The notes: generated by a model not told the origin, from the sequence alone. DNA of 64,000 nt from Bacillus mesophilus (GCF_011008845.1 NZ_JAAIWM010000003.1:248001-312000); one strand, 5' to 3'. Positions 19,293 through 27,822 are shown, numbered from the stretch's first letter. Numbers and translations: made by a program.

Positions 19293-20306
19293 TTAAAATT
19301 TAACTGGTTTATTCGTCTCAGCTGATTCGTAAAGCGCCGTAACTAACCGTAGAGCCTTTTTACCATCTTCTCCGGTAACAATAGGATCTCTATCTTCCTT
19401 TATCGCCTGAATCATATCTTCCACGATACATTGATGACCTGGTTTTCCAAATGGATCTTTTTCTATAAGATCTGTTAGTTGTTTTGCCTCTTGATCAGAC
19501 ATATCTTTAATTTGGATATGTTCAAATTTATTAGCTGTGGCTCCACCAATCTTAAGAGTTCCTGTTTCTCCAAAGATACTTAGTGTCTCTTCAAGATTCT
19601 TTGGATAAATAGTAGTGGCCGCCTCTATAACTCCAAGAGCGCCATTTTTAAATCGGACCACTCCAGTAGACACATCTTCGGCTTCAATATTACGAAGGCG
19701 CGTTGCACTCATACTATATACTTCTTCAACGTCACCCATTAACCAAATTAGCAAATCAAGATTATGGATAGCTTGGTTCATTAAAACACCACCATCAAGG
19801 GATTTAGTACCTCTCCATGGTGCTTGGTCATAGTACTCTTGGTTTCTGTTCCAACGAACGGTTGCATTTGCGTGGCTAATTTTACCAAGACTATTATTAT
19901 TAACTAATTTTGCAGCTTCCATAATAGCCGGACGGAAACGATTAGGATGTACGACTGATAATTTAACATTATTCTCTTTACAAGCATTAATCATGGCATC
20001 AGCATCTTCATTCGTTAAAGAGATTGGCTTTTCTACAATAATGTGTTTCTTAGCATTTGCAGCTTCAATAGCAAGCGGTGCATGGTACCCACTAGGTGTA
20101 CAAATGTTTACAACGTCAACTTGGTCGTCACTTAATAATTCTTTTAAATCTGTGTAACATTTCACATTATATTTTTCTTTATATTCTTCCATCTTTTCTT
20201 CCATCGTATCAAAGACAGCAACTAAGTTAGCGTTCTCAGCATTTTCAATTGCCTCAGCATGTTTTTTTGCAATATGACCGCAACCAATTATTGCGAAATT
20301 AACCAT
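19293..20306 (-). CDS. Gfo/Idh/MocA-family oxidoreductase (WbpB/WlbA-like)
   Basis: The protein has 337 residues with an AAAGGAG ribosome site. It has the nucleotide-binding start FAIIGCGHIAKKHAEAI, the family motif VEKPISLTN with its Lys, VHPNRFRP and GGVLMNQAIHNLDLLIWLMG with the conserved His. WlbA/WbpB oxidises C3 of UDP-2-acetamido-2-deoxyglucuronate with NAD, giving the substrate for the aminotransferase at 12177. It lies directly upstream of the dehydrogenase, as in known Wbp/Wlb clusters. A different nucleotide-sugar or inositol substrate cannot be ruled out. Confidence 0.85.
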   Translation of the reverse strand: MVNFAIIGCGHIAKKHAEAIENAENANLVAVFDTMEEKMEEYKEKYNVKCYTDLKELLSDDQVDVVNICTPSGYHAPLAIEAANAKKHIIVEKPISLTNEDADAMINACKENNVKLSVVHPNRFRPAIMEAAKLVNNNSLGKISHANATVRWNRNQEYYDQAPWRGTKSLDGGVLMNQAIHNLDLLIWLMGDVEEVYSMSATRLRNIEAEDVSTGVVRFKNGALGVIEAATTIYPKNLEETLSIFGETGTLKIGGATANKFEHIQIKDMSDQEAKQLTDLIEKDPFGKPGHQCIVEDMIQAIKEDRDPIVTGEDGKKALRLVTALYESAETNKPVKF

Positions 20307-20436
20307 ATTCTAAACTCCTTTAAAAAATCATTTTTTACCAATATTCGACTCTATACGAGTTTGTTAATCCAAAATATAACAAAATATGCAACTAGCTAGA
20401 ATAAATCCTAACTCCAACCTATCAATTTGTCAACTT

Positions 20437-21747
20437 TTAGTTAGGTGAATCGGACCCTTTCTTATGATCTACATCTGTACTAAATATTCGACTAAATTTT
20501 CTTAATTTATAGAAATAGTAAACATAGTACAGAGACAATACAGTCGTATAGATATATAAAAAATTAGTAATTGTAATATTGTTATATTTCGTAATGATGA
20601 ACAGAACTATACTTATTATTAAAAGTCCTACTTGCCATTTCAATCCAAATTTATTTTGTTTAAACAACGGTGCTGTGATGGACAATGGAGTAACAATAAA
20701 CCTTATACAGAATAGCGGAATTAAAATTCTTGCATAATTACCGGCAACAGCCCAGTCACTCCCAAACACAAAGATCATAATATCCTTTACAAGGAAAAAG
20801 AGAAGTGTGAAACCTGGAAGAGAGATCAGTAATAACTTCTTAAGTGTTGAGTCAAATGTACTTTGTGCATTTCCTTTTTTATTTTTTTCCTCTGATGCTT
20901 TTTGGAAATATACTTGTCCAATTGATTTACCAATAAGCTGTGTCGGTACTGCCAAAATCCTATGTACTAGAGAATAGAACCCTAGTGTTGCAATCGAATA
21001 TACTGAAGAAATAAATATATTGGTGACGTTTTGTGACAAAGTAACAGCTAAAGTACCCCACATTGTATACTTTGGATACTCATTGTATTCCTTTCCCAAT
21101 CTCTTCATTTCTTTAAATGATATTGCTTTTATAAGGGACTTCTCTTTTAAAATGTTTTTTATTAACTTTGTGTTGCCTGCAACATTCGAAAAAATTTGGC
21201 CAGTAATTAAGCCACCCGCTCCAATTTTAAAATAACCTAATACCAATTGAAAAAAGGCAACCACAAAAGATTTATAAATATTTGCCCTTGAAATATCCGC
21301 ATAATTTTTAAAACGGGTATTTAAATAATTTAGAATCTGGAACAATGCAATTAGGAAAATAAATAAAGGAGCTACATATAGCCAGGGAGATATTTCATCA
21401 TTACCTAAGAGCTTGGTAATCGAGGAATTAAATAGTATAACAAGTAACAGAAGAAACCCACTAAAAATCGACGAAATTAAGAGAGATAGAGAAGCAATAT
21501 TAATTGCATCTTTGTCACTCTCAGGAACGACTAACGCCAATTCATACTTCCCGGTAGCGATAGAACCAAAAATGGCTGTAATTGATACAAAGATCGCATA
21601 GATCCCAAAATCAGCAGGAGTATACATCCTAGTTAATATAGGTGAAATCGCTATTGGAACAGCTTGAGCAAAACTTGTCCCAGTTAAAAGTGTTAATACA
21701 TTGCGATTAAAATCATTTTTTAAAATCTTCCTCATGTCTTTTAGCAC
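20437..21747 (-). CDS. Wzx-like lipid-linked oligosaccharide flippase
   Basis: The protein has 436 residues and about 12 membrane helices. It shows the polysaccharide-exporter pattern FAQAVPIAISPILTRMYTPADFG near the N-terminus and GTLAVTLSQNVTNIFISSVY in the middle. It moves the undecaprenyl-linked repeat unit across the membrane for polymerisation. The start is ambiguous: GTG at 21747 or ATG at 21735, neither with a strong ribosome site. A second flippase of the same family is encoded at 28152, so the window may serve two polysaccharides. Confidence 0.85.
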   Translation of the reverse strand: MLKDMRKILKNDFNRNVLTLLTGTSFAQAVPIAISPILTRMYTPADFGIYAIFVSITAIFGSIATGKYELALVVPESDKDAINIASLSLLISSIFSGFLLLLVILFNSSITKLLGNDEISPWLYVAPLFIFLIALFQILNYLNTRFKNYADISRANIYKSFVVAFFQLVLGYFKIGAGGLITGQIFSNVAGNTKLIKNILKEKSLIKAISFKEMKRLGKEYNEYPKYTMWGTLAVTLSQNVTNIFISSVYSIATLGFYSLVHRILAVPTQLIGKSIGQVYFQKASEEKNKKGNAQSTFDSTLKKLLLISLPGFTLLFFLVKDIMIFVFGSDWAVAGNYARILIPLFCIRFIVTPLSITAPLFKQNKFGLKWQVGLLIISIVLFIITKYNNITITNFLYIYTTVLSLYYVYYFYKLRKFSRIFSTDVDHKKGSDSPN

Positions 21748-21913
21748 ATCCGTATTTAATATAAATTATTATTTCCTAACGACAAACTACTTCCACTAAA
21801 TGAGGGTAGCATAAGGACCCTTCTGATGTTCTTTTAACAGCTATATCACAAACAGTATCATATTCTAGATGTACTGAATAGACAAATTATACGTAATTAT
21901 GACAAAAAGAGTA

Positions 21914-22960
21914 CTATTTCCCAGTTAACCTTCGTTTTATTATAAAGAAGTTCTGAGCAAGGCTCCCCGTATTTCCTTTTATTAAAACTATAATACCAAA
22001 CAGCACCACACATAATAATACGGTTCCCCATAAAACTGTACTCGAGAATACGTAAGCTGTCACACTGAAGATCATACTGACTAAATACAATAATAAAACT
22101 GTAGCTCGGTGAGATAACCCTAGTAATAAAAGTCTGTGATGCAAATGGCCTTTGTCTGCAACTGTAATAGGTTGTCTATTTTTCAAGCGTCTAAAAATGG
22201 CAAAGAACGTATCAAAAACAGGCACGCCCATAATAATCATTGGTACGGCAAAACTAAACAAAGTGACACTTTTGTATAACCCTAGTAAAGATAGTATAGA
22301 GATACAATAACCAAGAAACAGGGATCCTACATCCCCCATAAATATTTTTGCAGGGTAAAAGTTATAAAACAGGAAGGCAAGTGTACTTCCCAATAAAATT
22401 AATGACAGCATTAATATTAAATACTTCCCATTTAGTGCAGCCAAAATTGCGATTGTAGCAATTACAATAGTAGAGATACCTACCGCTAGTCCATCTAGCC
22501 CATCAATTAAATTAATTGTATTCGTTATTCCGATAATCCATAACAACGTGATCGGGTATTTAAACAAACCCAATTGTATCTTCCCTAAAAACGGAATTTG
22601 TATAAAGTCGATCGTCAAACCACTAATAATCACGATGACGGCTGCAAAAAGCTGAACAAGAAGCTTCACCTTTGCATTTACTTCGTACAGATCATCATAA
22701 AGACCTAATAACAAGATCAGTAAACTAGATACGGTAATAGCCGTAATATTCTCTTTATATAGTCCACTTGCGATATAGCCAATTAATACACCAATAAAGA
22801 TCGCCAATCCGCCTATTCTCGGCATAACGACTTGATGAACCTTCCGATTATTTGGTCGGTCTGTAGCTCCAATAGCAAAAGCTAATCGTATAACAAGTGG
22901 AGTCACTAATATGACGGTTATAAATGAAAATAACATTCCAACCCATAAGTGCGTGTTCAT
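21914..22960 (-). CDS. MraY/WecA/TagO-family undecaprenyl-phosphate sugar-1-phosphate transferase (copy 2)
   Basis: The protein has 348 residues, about 10 membrane helices and an AAGGAGC ribosome site. Family motifs are intact: DRPNNRKVHQ, GLYDDLYEV (the paired Asp), TNTINLIDGLDGLA, FMGDVGSLFLG and the cytoplasmic loop GHLHHRLLLLGLSHR. It loads a HexNAc-1-phosphate onto undecaprenyl phosphate, starting glycan or teichoic acid synthesis. It is a close tandem relative of the gene at 23105. Confidence 0.9.
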   Translation of the reverse strand: MNTHLWVGMLFSFITVILVTPLVIRLAFAIGATDRPNNRKVHQVVMPRIGGLAIFIGVLIGYIASGLYKENITAITVSSLLILLLGLYDDLYEVNAKVKLLVQLFAAVIVIISGLTIDFIQIPFLGKIQLGLFKYPITLLWIIGITNTINLIDGLDGLAVGISTIVIATIAILAALNGKYLILMLSLILLGSTLAFLFYNFYPAKIFMGDVGSLFLGYCISILSLLGLYKSVTLFSFAVPMIIMGVPVFDTFFAIFRRLKNRQPITVADKGHLHHRLLLLGLSHRATVLLLYLVSMIFSVTAYVFSSTVLWGTVLLCVVLFGIIVLIKGNTGSLAQNFFIIKRRLTGK

Positions 22961-23056
22961 GAAGTTAGCTCCTTAATAATTTGTCACCATTATTATTAGG
23001 AATAAACTAAAAAGATATAACCGTTTAAGTTAATCAATAACTTTTACCAGAGAAAA

Positions 23057-23094
23057 TCAAAAAAAGCGAATGATTATATAAATCATTCACTTTC
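23057..23094 (-). terminator. Terminator between the two TagO-like genes
   Basis: The minus strand has GTGAATGATT, a 5-base loop, then AATCATTCGCTTTTTTTGATTTT. It is a good stem with a long T-run directly past the stop at 23105. The two paralogues are therefore not simply co-transcribed. Confidence 0.88.
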
Positions 23095-23104
23095 CTAAAA
23101 TCCT

Positions 23105-24166
23105 CTATATTCTTCTTTTAGAGAGCCTACTATACATGTTAATGATAGGCTTATAATTCTGACTAACCAACCCTATTGATTCTGCTAAGAGCTCAAGAAT
23201 AATTAATAATACAAAAGTAATTAAAATAGCTCCCCACATAGTCGTACTAGAAAACGCCACAGCCGTTACACTAAAAAAGATACTTAAACAATAGATCATT
23301 AAAACTGTATTTCGATGAGAAAGTCCTAATGATAATAAGCGATGATGTAAGTGTTCTTTATCAGGTGAGGAAATCGGACGCTTGTTCACAATTCTTCTGA
23401 TTATTGCAAAGGTAGTATCAAAGATCGGTACTCCTAAGATAATAATTGGTACTACAAAACTAAATAAAGTTACACTTTTATATAATCCTAATAAAGATAA
23501 GATGGAGATACAATATCCAAGAAACAGTGCTCCCGTATCTCCCATGAAAATTTTAGCAGGATTAAAGTTATAAAATAGAAAGCCAATTATACTTCCTAGT
23601 AAGATCACTGAAATGGTTAGGATTAACATATTACCACTAAATGCTGCTAAAATGGCAATGGTTGCAATGACTATTCCTGATATACCAGCAGCTAAGCCGT
23701 CTAGTCCATCGATCAAGTTAATAGCATTTGTAATCGCGATAATCCAAAAGAAAGTAATTGGGTACCCTAATAACCCTAAACTAAATTCACCCACAAATGG
23801 AACATATAACAACTCAATAGTAAGTCCACTTGATACAACTATTGAGGCTGCCACAATTTGACCAAGTAATTTATATTTTGGTGCTAATTCATATTTATCA
23901 TCAAGAAACCCTGTAAGTAAGATCACAATTCCCGCAGCTGTGATGGCAGTAACATTGTAAGAGTAAAGACCACCAACGAAGTACCCGACAAGTACTCCTA
24001 TAAAGATGGCTAGCCCACCCAGTCTCGGCATTAGCTTTTGGTGCACTTTCCTTTCATTAGGCTTATCAGTTGCACCAATTGATACAGCAAATTTAATCAC
24101 GAAAGGAGTCACTACCAACACAGTTATAAATGAAGCTACAAAAGCCAGTATAACTGATATATCCAT
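23105..24166 (-). CDS. MraY/WecA/TagO-family undecaprenyl-phosphate sugar-1-phosphate transferase (copy 1)
   Basis: The protein has 353 residues and an AAGGAG ribosome site. Motifs match copy 2 (DKPNERKVHQ, GFLDDKYEL, TNAINLIDGLDGLA, FMGDTGALFLG, EHLHHRLLSLGLSHR), so both appear catalytically complete. The two proteins look alike along their whole length, so they are a tandem duplication. One may start the cluster's polysaccharide and the other wall teichoic acid, or they may differ in expression; the sequence does not decide. Confidence 0.9.
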   Translation of the reverse strand: MDISVILAFVASFITVLVVTPFVIKFAVSIGATDKPNERKVHQKLMPRLGGLAIFIGVLVGYFVGGLYSYNVTAITAAGIVILLTGFLDDKYELAPKYKLLGQIVAASIVVSSGLTIELLYVPFVGEFSLGLLGYPITFFWIIAITNAINLIDGLDGLAAGISGIVIATIAILAAFSGNMLILTISVILLGSIIGFLFYNFNPAKIFMGDTGALFLGYCISILSLLGLYKSVTLFSFVVPIIILGVPIFDTTFAIIRRIVNKRPISSPDKEHLHHRLLSLGLSHRNTVLMIYCLSIFFSVTAVAFSSTTMWGAILITFVLLIILELLAESIGLVSQNYKPIINMYSRLSKRRI

Positions 24167-24671
24167 ATTTACGTCTCCTTATAATCTCTAGATTGATAGA
24201 TTTATATCCTATTCCAATACTACATACGTTGATTAGTGTACTACTTCTCTTTAAATATGTAAATGTATTTTTATGTGTGTAAAATAAGGAAGAAACACTT
24301 TTCTAACCTACATAGTTAGTATTTCTAATCAGACATCAGTTAAAATTATACTTTCCTTTATATGTATATAGACTACATTTTTTTAAAAAAGGTTTCAAGT
24401 AAATTTCGATTATTTTCGTCATTATTAGATATTCGCGCTGAAGAGAAATTAATTTTTTAGGGAATTGGGAGAATGAAGTAATCAAATGTTTTCCCTTTCT
24501 TGAGAAGAAAATAATTGAGGAGAAGTAAATGATGGATTAATAAATGTAGTAGAAATTGATTAGTACAGTAGAATGAATGACCATCCCCAATGAAATGTAG
24601 GGTGGGACCAAAACCTACTAAGGATTTTGATCCCTCAACTGTATAGGAAACCTCATGGTCTCTAACATCCC
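24167..24671. other. Non-coding stretch with an imperfect GGGAC-type hairpin
   Basis: I find no convincing gene in these 505 bases. At 24602-24636 an imperfect inverted repeat (GGGACCAAAACC / GGATTTTGATCCC) lies just past the stop of the glycosyltransferase at 24672. It resembles other GGGAC hairpins in the window and may end that transcript, though no T-run follows. The rest is AT-rich. Confidence 0.5.
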
Positions 24672-25931
24672 TTAGGCTTTAACTCTCTCTTTTTCATGTT
24701 CTTGTTGAACATCCTCTTGCATTGCATCAATTAAAGTTTGTGCCATTTGATCCCATGAATGATAAGATTCAACATAATTTCTAGCATTTTCACCCATTTC
24801 TTTTGCTTCATTAGGATGTTGAGAAATATATGTAAGTGCTTCGGCCATTGAGTTTTTATCAGCGACTTTTATGCCACCTTTTGATTTCTCTATAATAGTA
24901 CCTTCGATGTTACATTGAATAACAGTTGGAATTTTTGCAGCCATATAGTCATAGGCTTTATTTAAACTAATACCCCATTTATATAGTTCGGCATCCCACA
25001 TCGCTATTAGGCCAACATTTGCTTTTTTTAGTATCGTAGGAATTTGCTCTTTAGGAACAGGATCTAAAAAAATTACATTGTCCAAGCCTTCCTCTAATTT
25101 CCTTTGGATTAGTCTTTGTTTTTCTACTCCATCTCCAACCAAAACAAAGTACATCTCAGGCTTCTGATCTTTAAGAATTTTAGCCACATCAAGGAGAACA
25201 TCTAACCTATTAGCTAAACCGTGCGCCCCGGTATACATAGCAATAAATTTATCTTTTAACCCCTGAAAGAGCTTATCATGTTCAGGAGAGAGTTCTGCAC
25301 TTTCTTCATAGCGGTCCAGATCAACACCATTTGGAAGATACAATACCTTATTTTTAGATATTCCTCTTTGAGCTATATATTCTGGTGCTTTATCAAAAAG
25401 CACAATGATTCGTTTGGCTTTTTTATATAGAAATAACTCAAGTTTGCTTAATATAGTAACAATAGGGTTATGTTTAGACAATTTACCTAAATGGATTAAT
25501 GTCTCTGGCCACAAATCTCTTTCTTCAAAGTAGAACATGCTCTTTTTTTTCCAAGAAACCATGTATCCTAGTAAGGCAGCTAAAGGATGAACGAGCGTCC
25601 CCATCACAACATCAGGCTTCTCTTTTAGCTTCATTGCTGTAAAATATCCTCTGATACTATAGCTGAAAATATTAAACACTCGACTAATGTTATTAGAAGT
25701 GTAAGGGGTTGTACGGACCCAAACGTACCGAATCCCGTCATAATATTCTTCTTTGTAAAGATCTTTAGAATTGATAAAATGCTTTTCTTTTCTAGTTCTA
25801 TGATCAAAGGAAGAAGCAAAAATTGTCACTTCATGACCTTCCTCATTTAATCTCTTAGCTAAATCAAAATCACGAGTTATTCCTCCAGATCCTGGAGAAA
25901 TTGCATAATGATTAAATATCCATAATTTCAT
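24672..25931 (-). CDS. Glycosyltransferase family 4 (WbuB-like)
   Basis: The protein has 419 residues and an AAAAGGAA ribosome site. MKLWIFNHYAISPGSGGITRDF at the N-terminus (glycine-rich donor loop) is followed by MGTLVHPLAALLGY, IAMYTGAHGLANRLDVLLDV and a C-terminal EGTIIEKSKGGI motif with the retaining-GT Glu pair. The N-terminus matches the WbuB-type transferases found in capsule and O-antigen clusters that add amino sugars. It is the most upstream gene of the minus-strand cluster, with a 490-base region before it. Confidence 0.87.
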   Translation of the reverse strand: MKLWIFNHYAISPGSGGITRDFDLAKRLNEEGHEVTIFASSFDHRTRKEKHFINSKDLYKEEYYDGIRYVWVRTTPYTSNNISRVFNIFSYSIRGYFTAMKLKEKPDVVMGTLVHPLAALLGYMVSWKKKSMFYFEERDLWPETLIHLGKLSKHNPIVTILSKLELFLYKKAKRIIVLFDKAPEYIAQRGISKNKVLYLPNGVDLDRYEESAELSPEHDKLFQGLKDKFIAMYTGAHGLANRLDVLLDVAKILKDQKPEMYFVLVGDGVEKQRLIQRKLEEGLDNVIFLDPVPKEQIPTILKKANVGLIAMWDAELYKWGISLNKAYDYMAAKIPTVIQCNIEGTIIEKSKGGIKVADKNSMAEALTYISQHPNEAKEMGENARNYVESYHSWDQMAQTLIDAMQEDVQQEHEKERVKA

Positions 25932-26425
25932 GATTCACATTCCTTTTACTAATATTGACTCATCATCCTAGAAAGAATACCTCGGTTTAAACTTCAAAAT
26001 AATTTATCTGATCAAATTTGATCAGGGAGTTTAATATTCTTCAAAGCTGATGAATATCCAGGTCAAACAGTTAAAATAATAGACATCATATAAAACCCTA
26101 GTGTTACCACAAGATTGTAAAAAAAGTATTTTAAATAAGACAATAGCAGCTATTTATACTATATATTGTTTCATTAAGTATTCTCTATGTATCTTAACCT
26201 AAACATATTTAATTGGAAAGTTAAACTATTAGTCAGTTGGATTACTTATCATTACAATCTCATATTGTTTTGAAGATCCTTAGCATGAATCATTTTCATT
26301 GATTTTTTCCAGACAGGGCCCATAACGCTGGTAGAAAAAATCCTTACGAACAATCTGTATCCACTAGAATCAATAAAAGAAAAATAAAAAAGTGCTAGGC
26401 ACATGCCTGCACTAACACACTTTGT
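25932..26425. other. Leader region upstream of the polysaccharide cluster, with an inverted repeat
   Basis: There is no clear gene in these 494 bases. An inverted repeat lies at 26301-26342 (GATTTTTTCCAG / CTGGTAGAAAAAATC, three-base bulge), with no T-run on either strand. A terminator for the small gene at 26426 lies at 26385-26414. The rest could be a promoter and long leader for the gene at 25931. Confidence 0.45.
26385..26414 (-). terminator. Terminator after the 52-residue gene
   Basis: The minus strand has AGTGCAGGC, loop ATGT, GCCTAGCACTTTTTTATTTTTC. The stem has one small internal mismatch and a clear T-run. Confidence 0.8.
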
Positions 26426-26584
26426 TTATTTAATTGTACCAATAGTCTTTTTTATGAACTCAATGAACTCTTTTTCTGTTATTGATGATGATGACTGTTC
26501 TCCTCTATTATAGGAAAGCAATAATAGATCTAGCAGTTGTTCCGGTTCTAATACATCTTTTTTTCTATTCAATACCTCTTCCAT
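26426..26584 (-). CDS. Small acidic protein, 52 residues, unknown function
   Basis: ATG at 26584 opens a 52-codon frame that ends at TAA in 26426-26428 and is closed by its own terminator. The protein starts MEEVLNRKKDVLEPEQLLDL and ends KEFIEFIKKTIGTIK. It is highly charged, likely helical, with a Ser run (QSSSSI) in the middle and no signal or membrane segment. The ribosome site is weak (GAAGAGAT). I do not recognise the family. Terminator, helical composition and position beside the riboswitch locus argue that it is real. Confidence 0.6.
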   Translation of the reverse strand: MEEVLNRKKDVLEPEQLLDLLLLSYNRGEQSSSSITEKEFIEFIKKTIGTIK

Positions 26585-26783
26585 TAGTATATCTCTTCAC
26601 TTTCTTTATTTTTTCTCAGAGATATTCTATCATATTCCGTTGGTTTATTGGAAATGATTTTACAGAAACTAGGGACTAACCTCCTAATTATCATAAAATC
26701 TGTAAAAAAGCTGTGACAAATATCACGTTTATGACAAATTATGACAACTTTCTGTTTTTTTACATGTTATGGTATTAACGTGA

Positions 26784-26865
26784 TAAAGGCAAACCCATTG
26801 AAAAATGGAGACGCAAAGCTAGAGGGACTACGTCGATTGATAGGTCAGCCAGCCGCCCCAAAACG
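26784..26865 (+). promoter_or_regulatory. c-di-GMP-I (GEMM) riboswitch 1
   Basis: The conserved core is GGCAAACC at 26788, a stem CCATT-GAAA-AATGG capped by a GNRA tetraloop, then GACGCAAAGC and a second arm ending in GTCAGCCAGCCGCC. This matches the class I cyclic di-GMP aptamer. Eleven bases past it lies the ribosome site of a 42-residue gene; CCCC at 26856-26859 can pair with GGGG at 26871-26874. Translation control is therefore likely. No terminator is seen between aptamer and gene. Confidence 0.9.
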
Positions 26866-26882
26866 TGACAGGGGGAAATGTT

Positions 26883-27011
26883 ATGCCATATTATACTTTT
26901 AAGGAAATTTGGACACCATTAAGTCTCTTTCGGATTCGCTTTTATAAAGATGTTGAACGTGGGACATTGTATATAAAAGTCGGTAAAGCTAGCCGTAGGC
27001 AATTATTTTAA
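26883..27011 (+). CDS. 42-residue basic small protein under GEMM riboswitch 1
   Basis: ATG at 26883 follows AGGGGG with a 7-base spacer. The protein begins MPYYTFKEIWTPLSLFRIRF and ends with a basic tail (GKASRRQLF). It is rich in aromatic and basic residues and has no obvious signal peptide; the middle could be an amphipathic strand or a membrane-surface segment. I do not recognise a family. The riboswitch directly in front of its ribosome site shows that its making is controlled by c-di-GMP. A VanZ-family gene follows 77 bases downstream and is probably on the same transcript. Confidence 0.7.
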   Translation: MPYYTFKEIWTPLSLFRIRFYKDVERGTLYIKVGKASRRQLF

Positions 27012-27088
27012 TCTTCTATTCCTTACAACAGATAATTAGTATGACTATCACACTCATTTATTGACCATAATGCCAACTAGGTGATGGC

Positions 27089-27532
27089 ATGTTGAATCAT
27101 ATAAATGTTGATATCATGTTTGGGATAGACAAACAAATGCATTTTTGGGGCTTTTTTGTAGGTACACTTATTCTTGGAATCCTACTACTCCTAATTACCC
27201 CCATACGATATTCAAGACGAAACTTGAGTATATTATGGTTTGGGGTCATCATGATTGGGATGATCGAAGAATTTAGACAATACTTACTACCAAATCGTAG
27301 CACAGAGTTCCTAGATGGAATGGCTAATATTTTAGGGGCTACTTGTGGAATACTGCTTCCTTTTATCATTGGATCTTTTTATAAACAACTAGTGAAAAAT
27401 AAGCACTTATATATGTTATTCTTCTTTTATATTCTTACTTTATCAGCTGGATTATGGCAGCTTAACCAAATATCTTTTTTACAGGAAGAGCTTAATCTAC
27501 GGAACATCGTTCAGGTATTCTTTATGAAATAA
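27089..27532 (+). CDS. VanZ-family membrane protein
   Basis: The protein has 147 residues. DKQMHFWGFFVGTLILG (the VanZ D-K-x-x-H motif), GMIEEFRQYLLPNRSTEFLD and NILGATCGILLP are the family signatures, with four membrane helices. VanZ-like proteins are small membrane proteins; the name comes from teicoplanin resistance, but most have no proven function. This one probably shares a transcript with the riboswitch-controlled 42-residue gene, so c-di-GMP may control it as well. It ends at a terminator 2 bases after the stop. Confidence 0.88.
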   Translation: MLNHINVDIMFGIDKQMHFWGFFVGTLILGILLLLITPIRYSRRNLSILWFGVIMIGMIEEFRQYLLPNRSTEFLDGMANILGATCGILLPFIIGSFYKQLVKNKHLYMLFFFYILTLSAGLWQLNQISFLQEELNLRNIVQVFFMK

Positions 27533-27534
27533 GT

Positions 27535-27564
27535 AAACCCTCTTGTTTCAAACAAAGAGGGTTT
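27535..27564. terminator. Terminator after the VanZ gene
   Basis: Stem AAACCCTCTT / AAGAGGGTTTT around a loop of about 10 bases. It works for the plus-strand transcript and has A-runs that could also serve the minus strand. Confidence 0.8.
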
Positions 27565-27583
27565 TGCTAATAATTGCGGATAT

Positions 27584-27621
27584 AAAAACCAACACAAGTA
27601 AAACTTGAGTTGGTTTAATTT
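27584..27621 (-). terminator. Terminator after the 50-residue gene
   Basis: The minus strand reads AAACCAACTCAAG, a short loop, then CTTGTGTTGGTTTTTATA. It sits at the stop of the small gene at 27623 and, with the neighbouring hairpin, insulates the two convergent transcripts. Confidence 0.8.
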
Positions 27622-27622
27622 T

Positions 27623-27775
27623 TTATATAGACTCTTTTAAACTATGGTATTGATCAAAATGATAATGAAGCTTCTTCTGTAACTTCGCTTTTAACTCATC
27701 ATTTAAACACTCTGACACTAAAATTTCATATTCAAGATAATTATACTTATGCCAAAACAGTTTAATTGCTTTCAT
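27623..27775 (-). CDS. 50-residue helical small protein under GEMM riboswitch 2
   Basis: ATG at 27775 follows AAAGGGAGAG with a 7-base spacer. The protein starts MKAIKLFWHKYNYLEYEILV and ends YHSLKESI. It is helical and charged with many aromatic residues. It aligns by eye with the 73-residue protein at 52859: FWHKYNYLEYEILVSECLND against YWYSLRIRYYKMLLDGCLDE, then a shared K/E-rich helix. The family is not one I can name. A c-di-GMP-I riboswitch precedes it on the same strand, so its expression should follow c-di-GMP. Confidence 0.72.
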   Translation of the reverse strand: MKAIKLFWHKYNYLEYEILVSECLNDELKAKLQKKLHYHFDQYHSLKESI

Positions 27776-27822
27776 CACATAACTCTCCCTTTATTGGTGT
27801 ATTTCGTAATCGTAGGAGTTGT

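Noticed and set aside
24602..24636. Mobile-element end
   Set aside because: Only a small imperfect hairpin; no transposase, no direct repeats at the borders.
25932..26425. EAR or JUMPstart-type antitermination element
   Set aside because: The hairpin at 26301 is unlike either by eye, and no RfaH/LoaP-like gene is in the window. A covariance search with the EAR model would be needed.
26482..26679. 65-codon plus-strand hydrophobic frame
   Set aside because: It lies opposite the better-supported 52-residue minus-strand gene and has no ribosome site.
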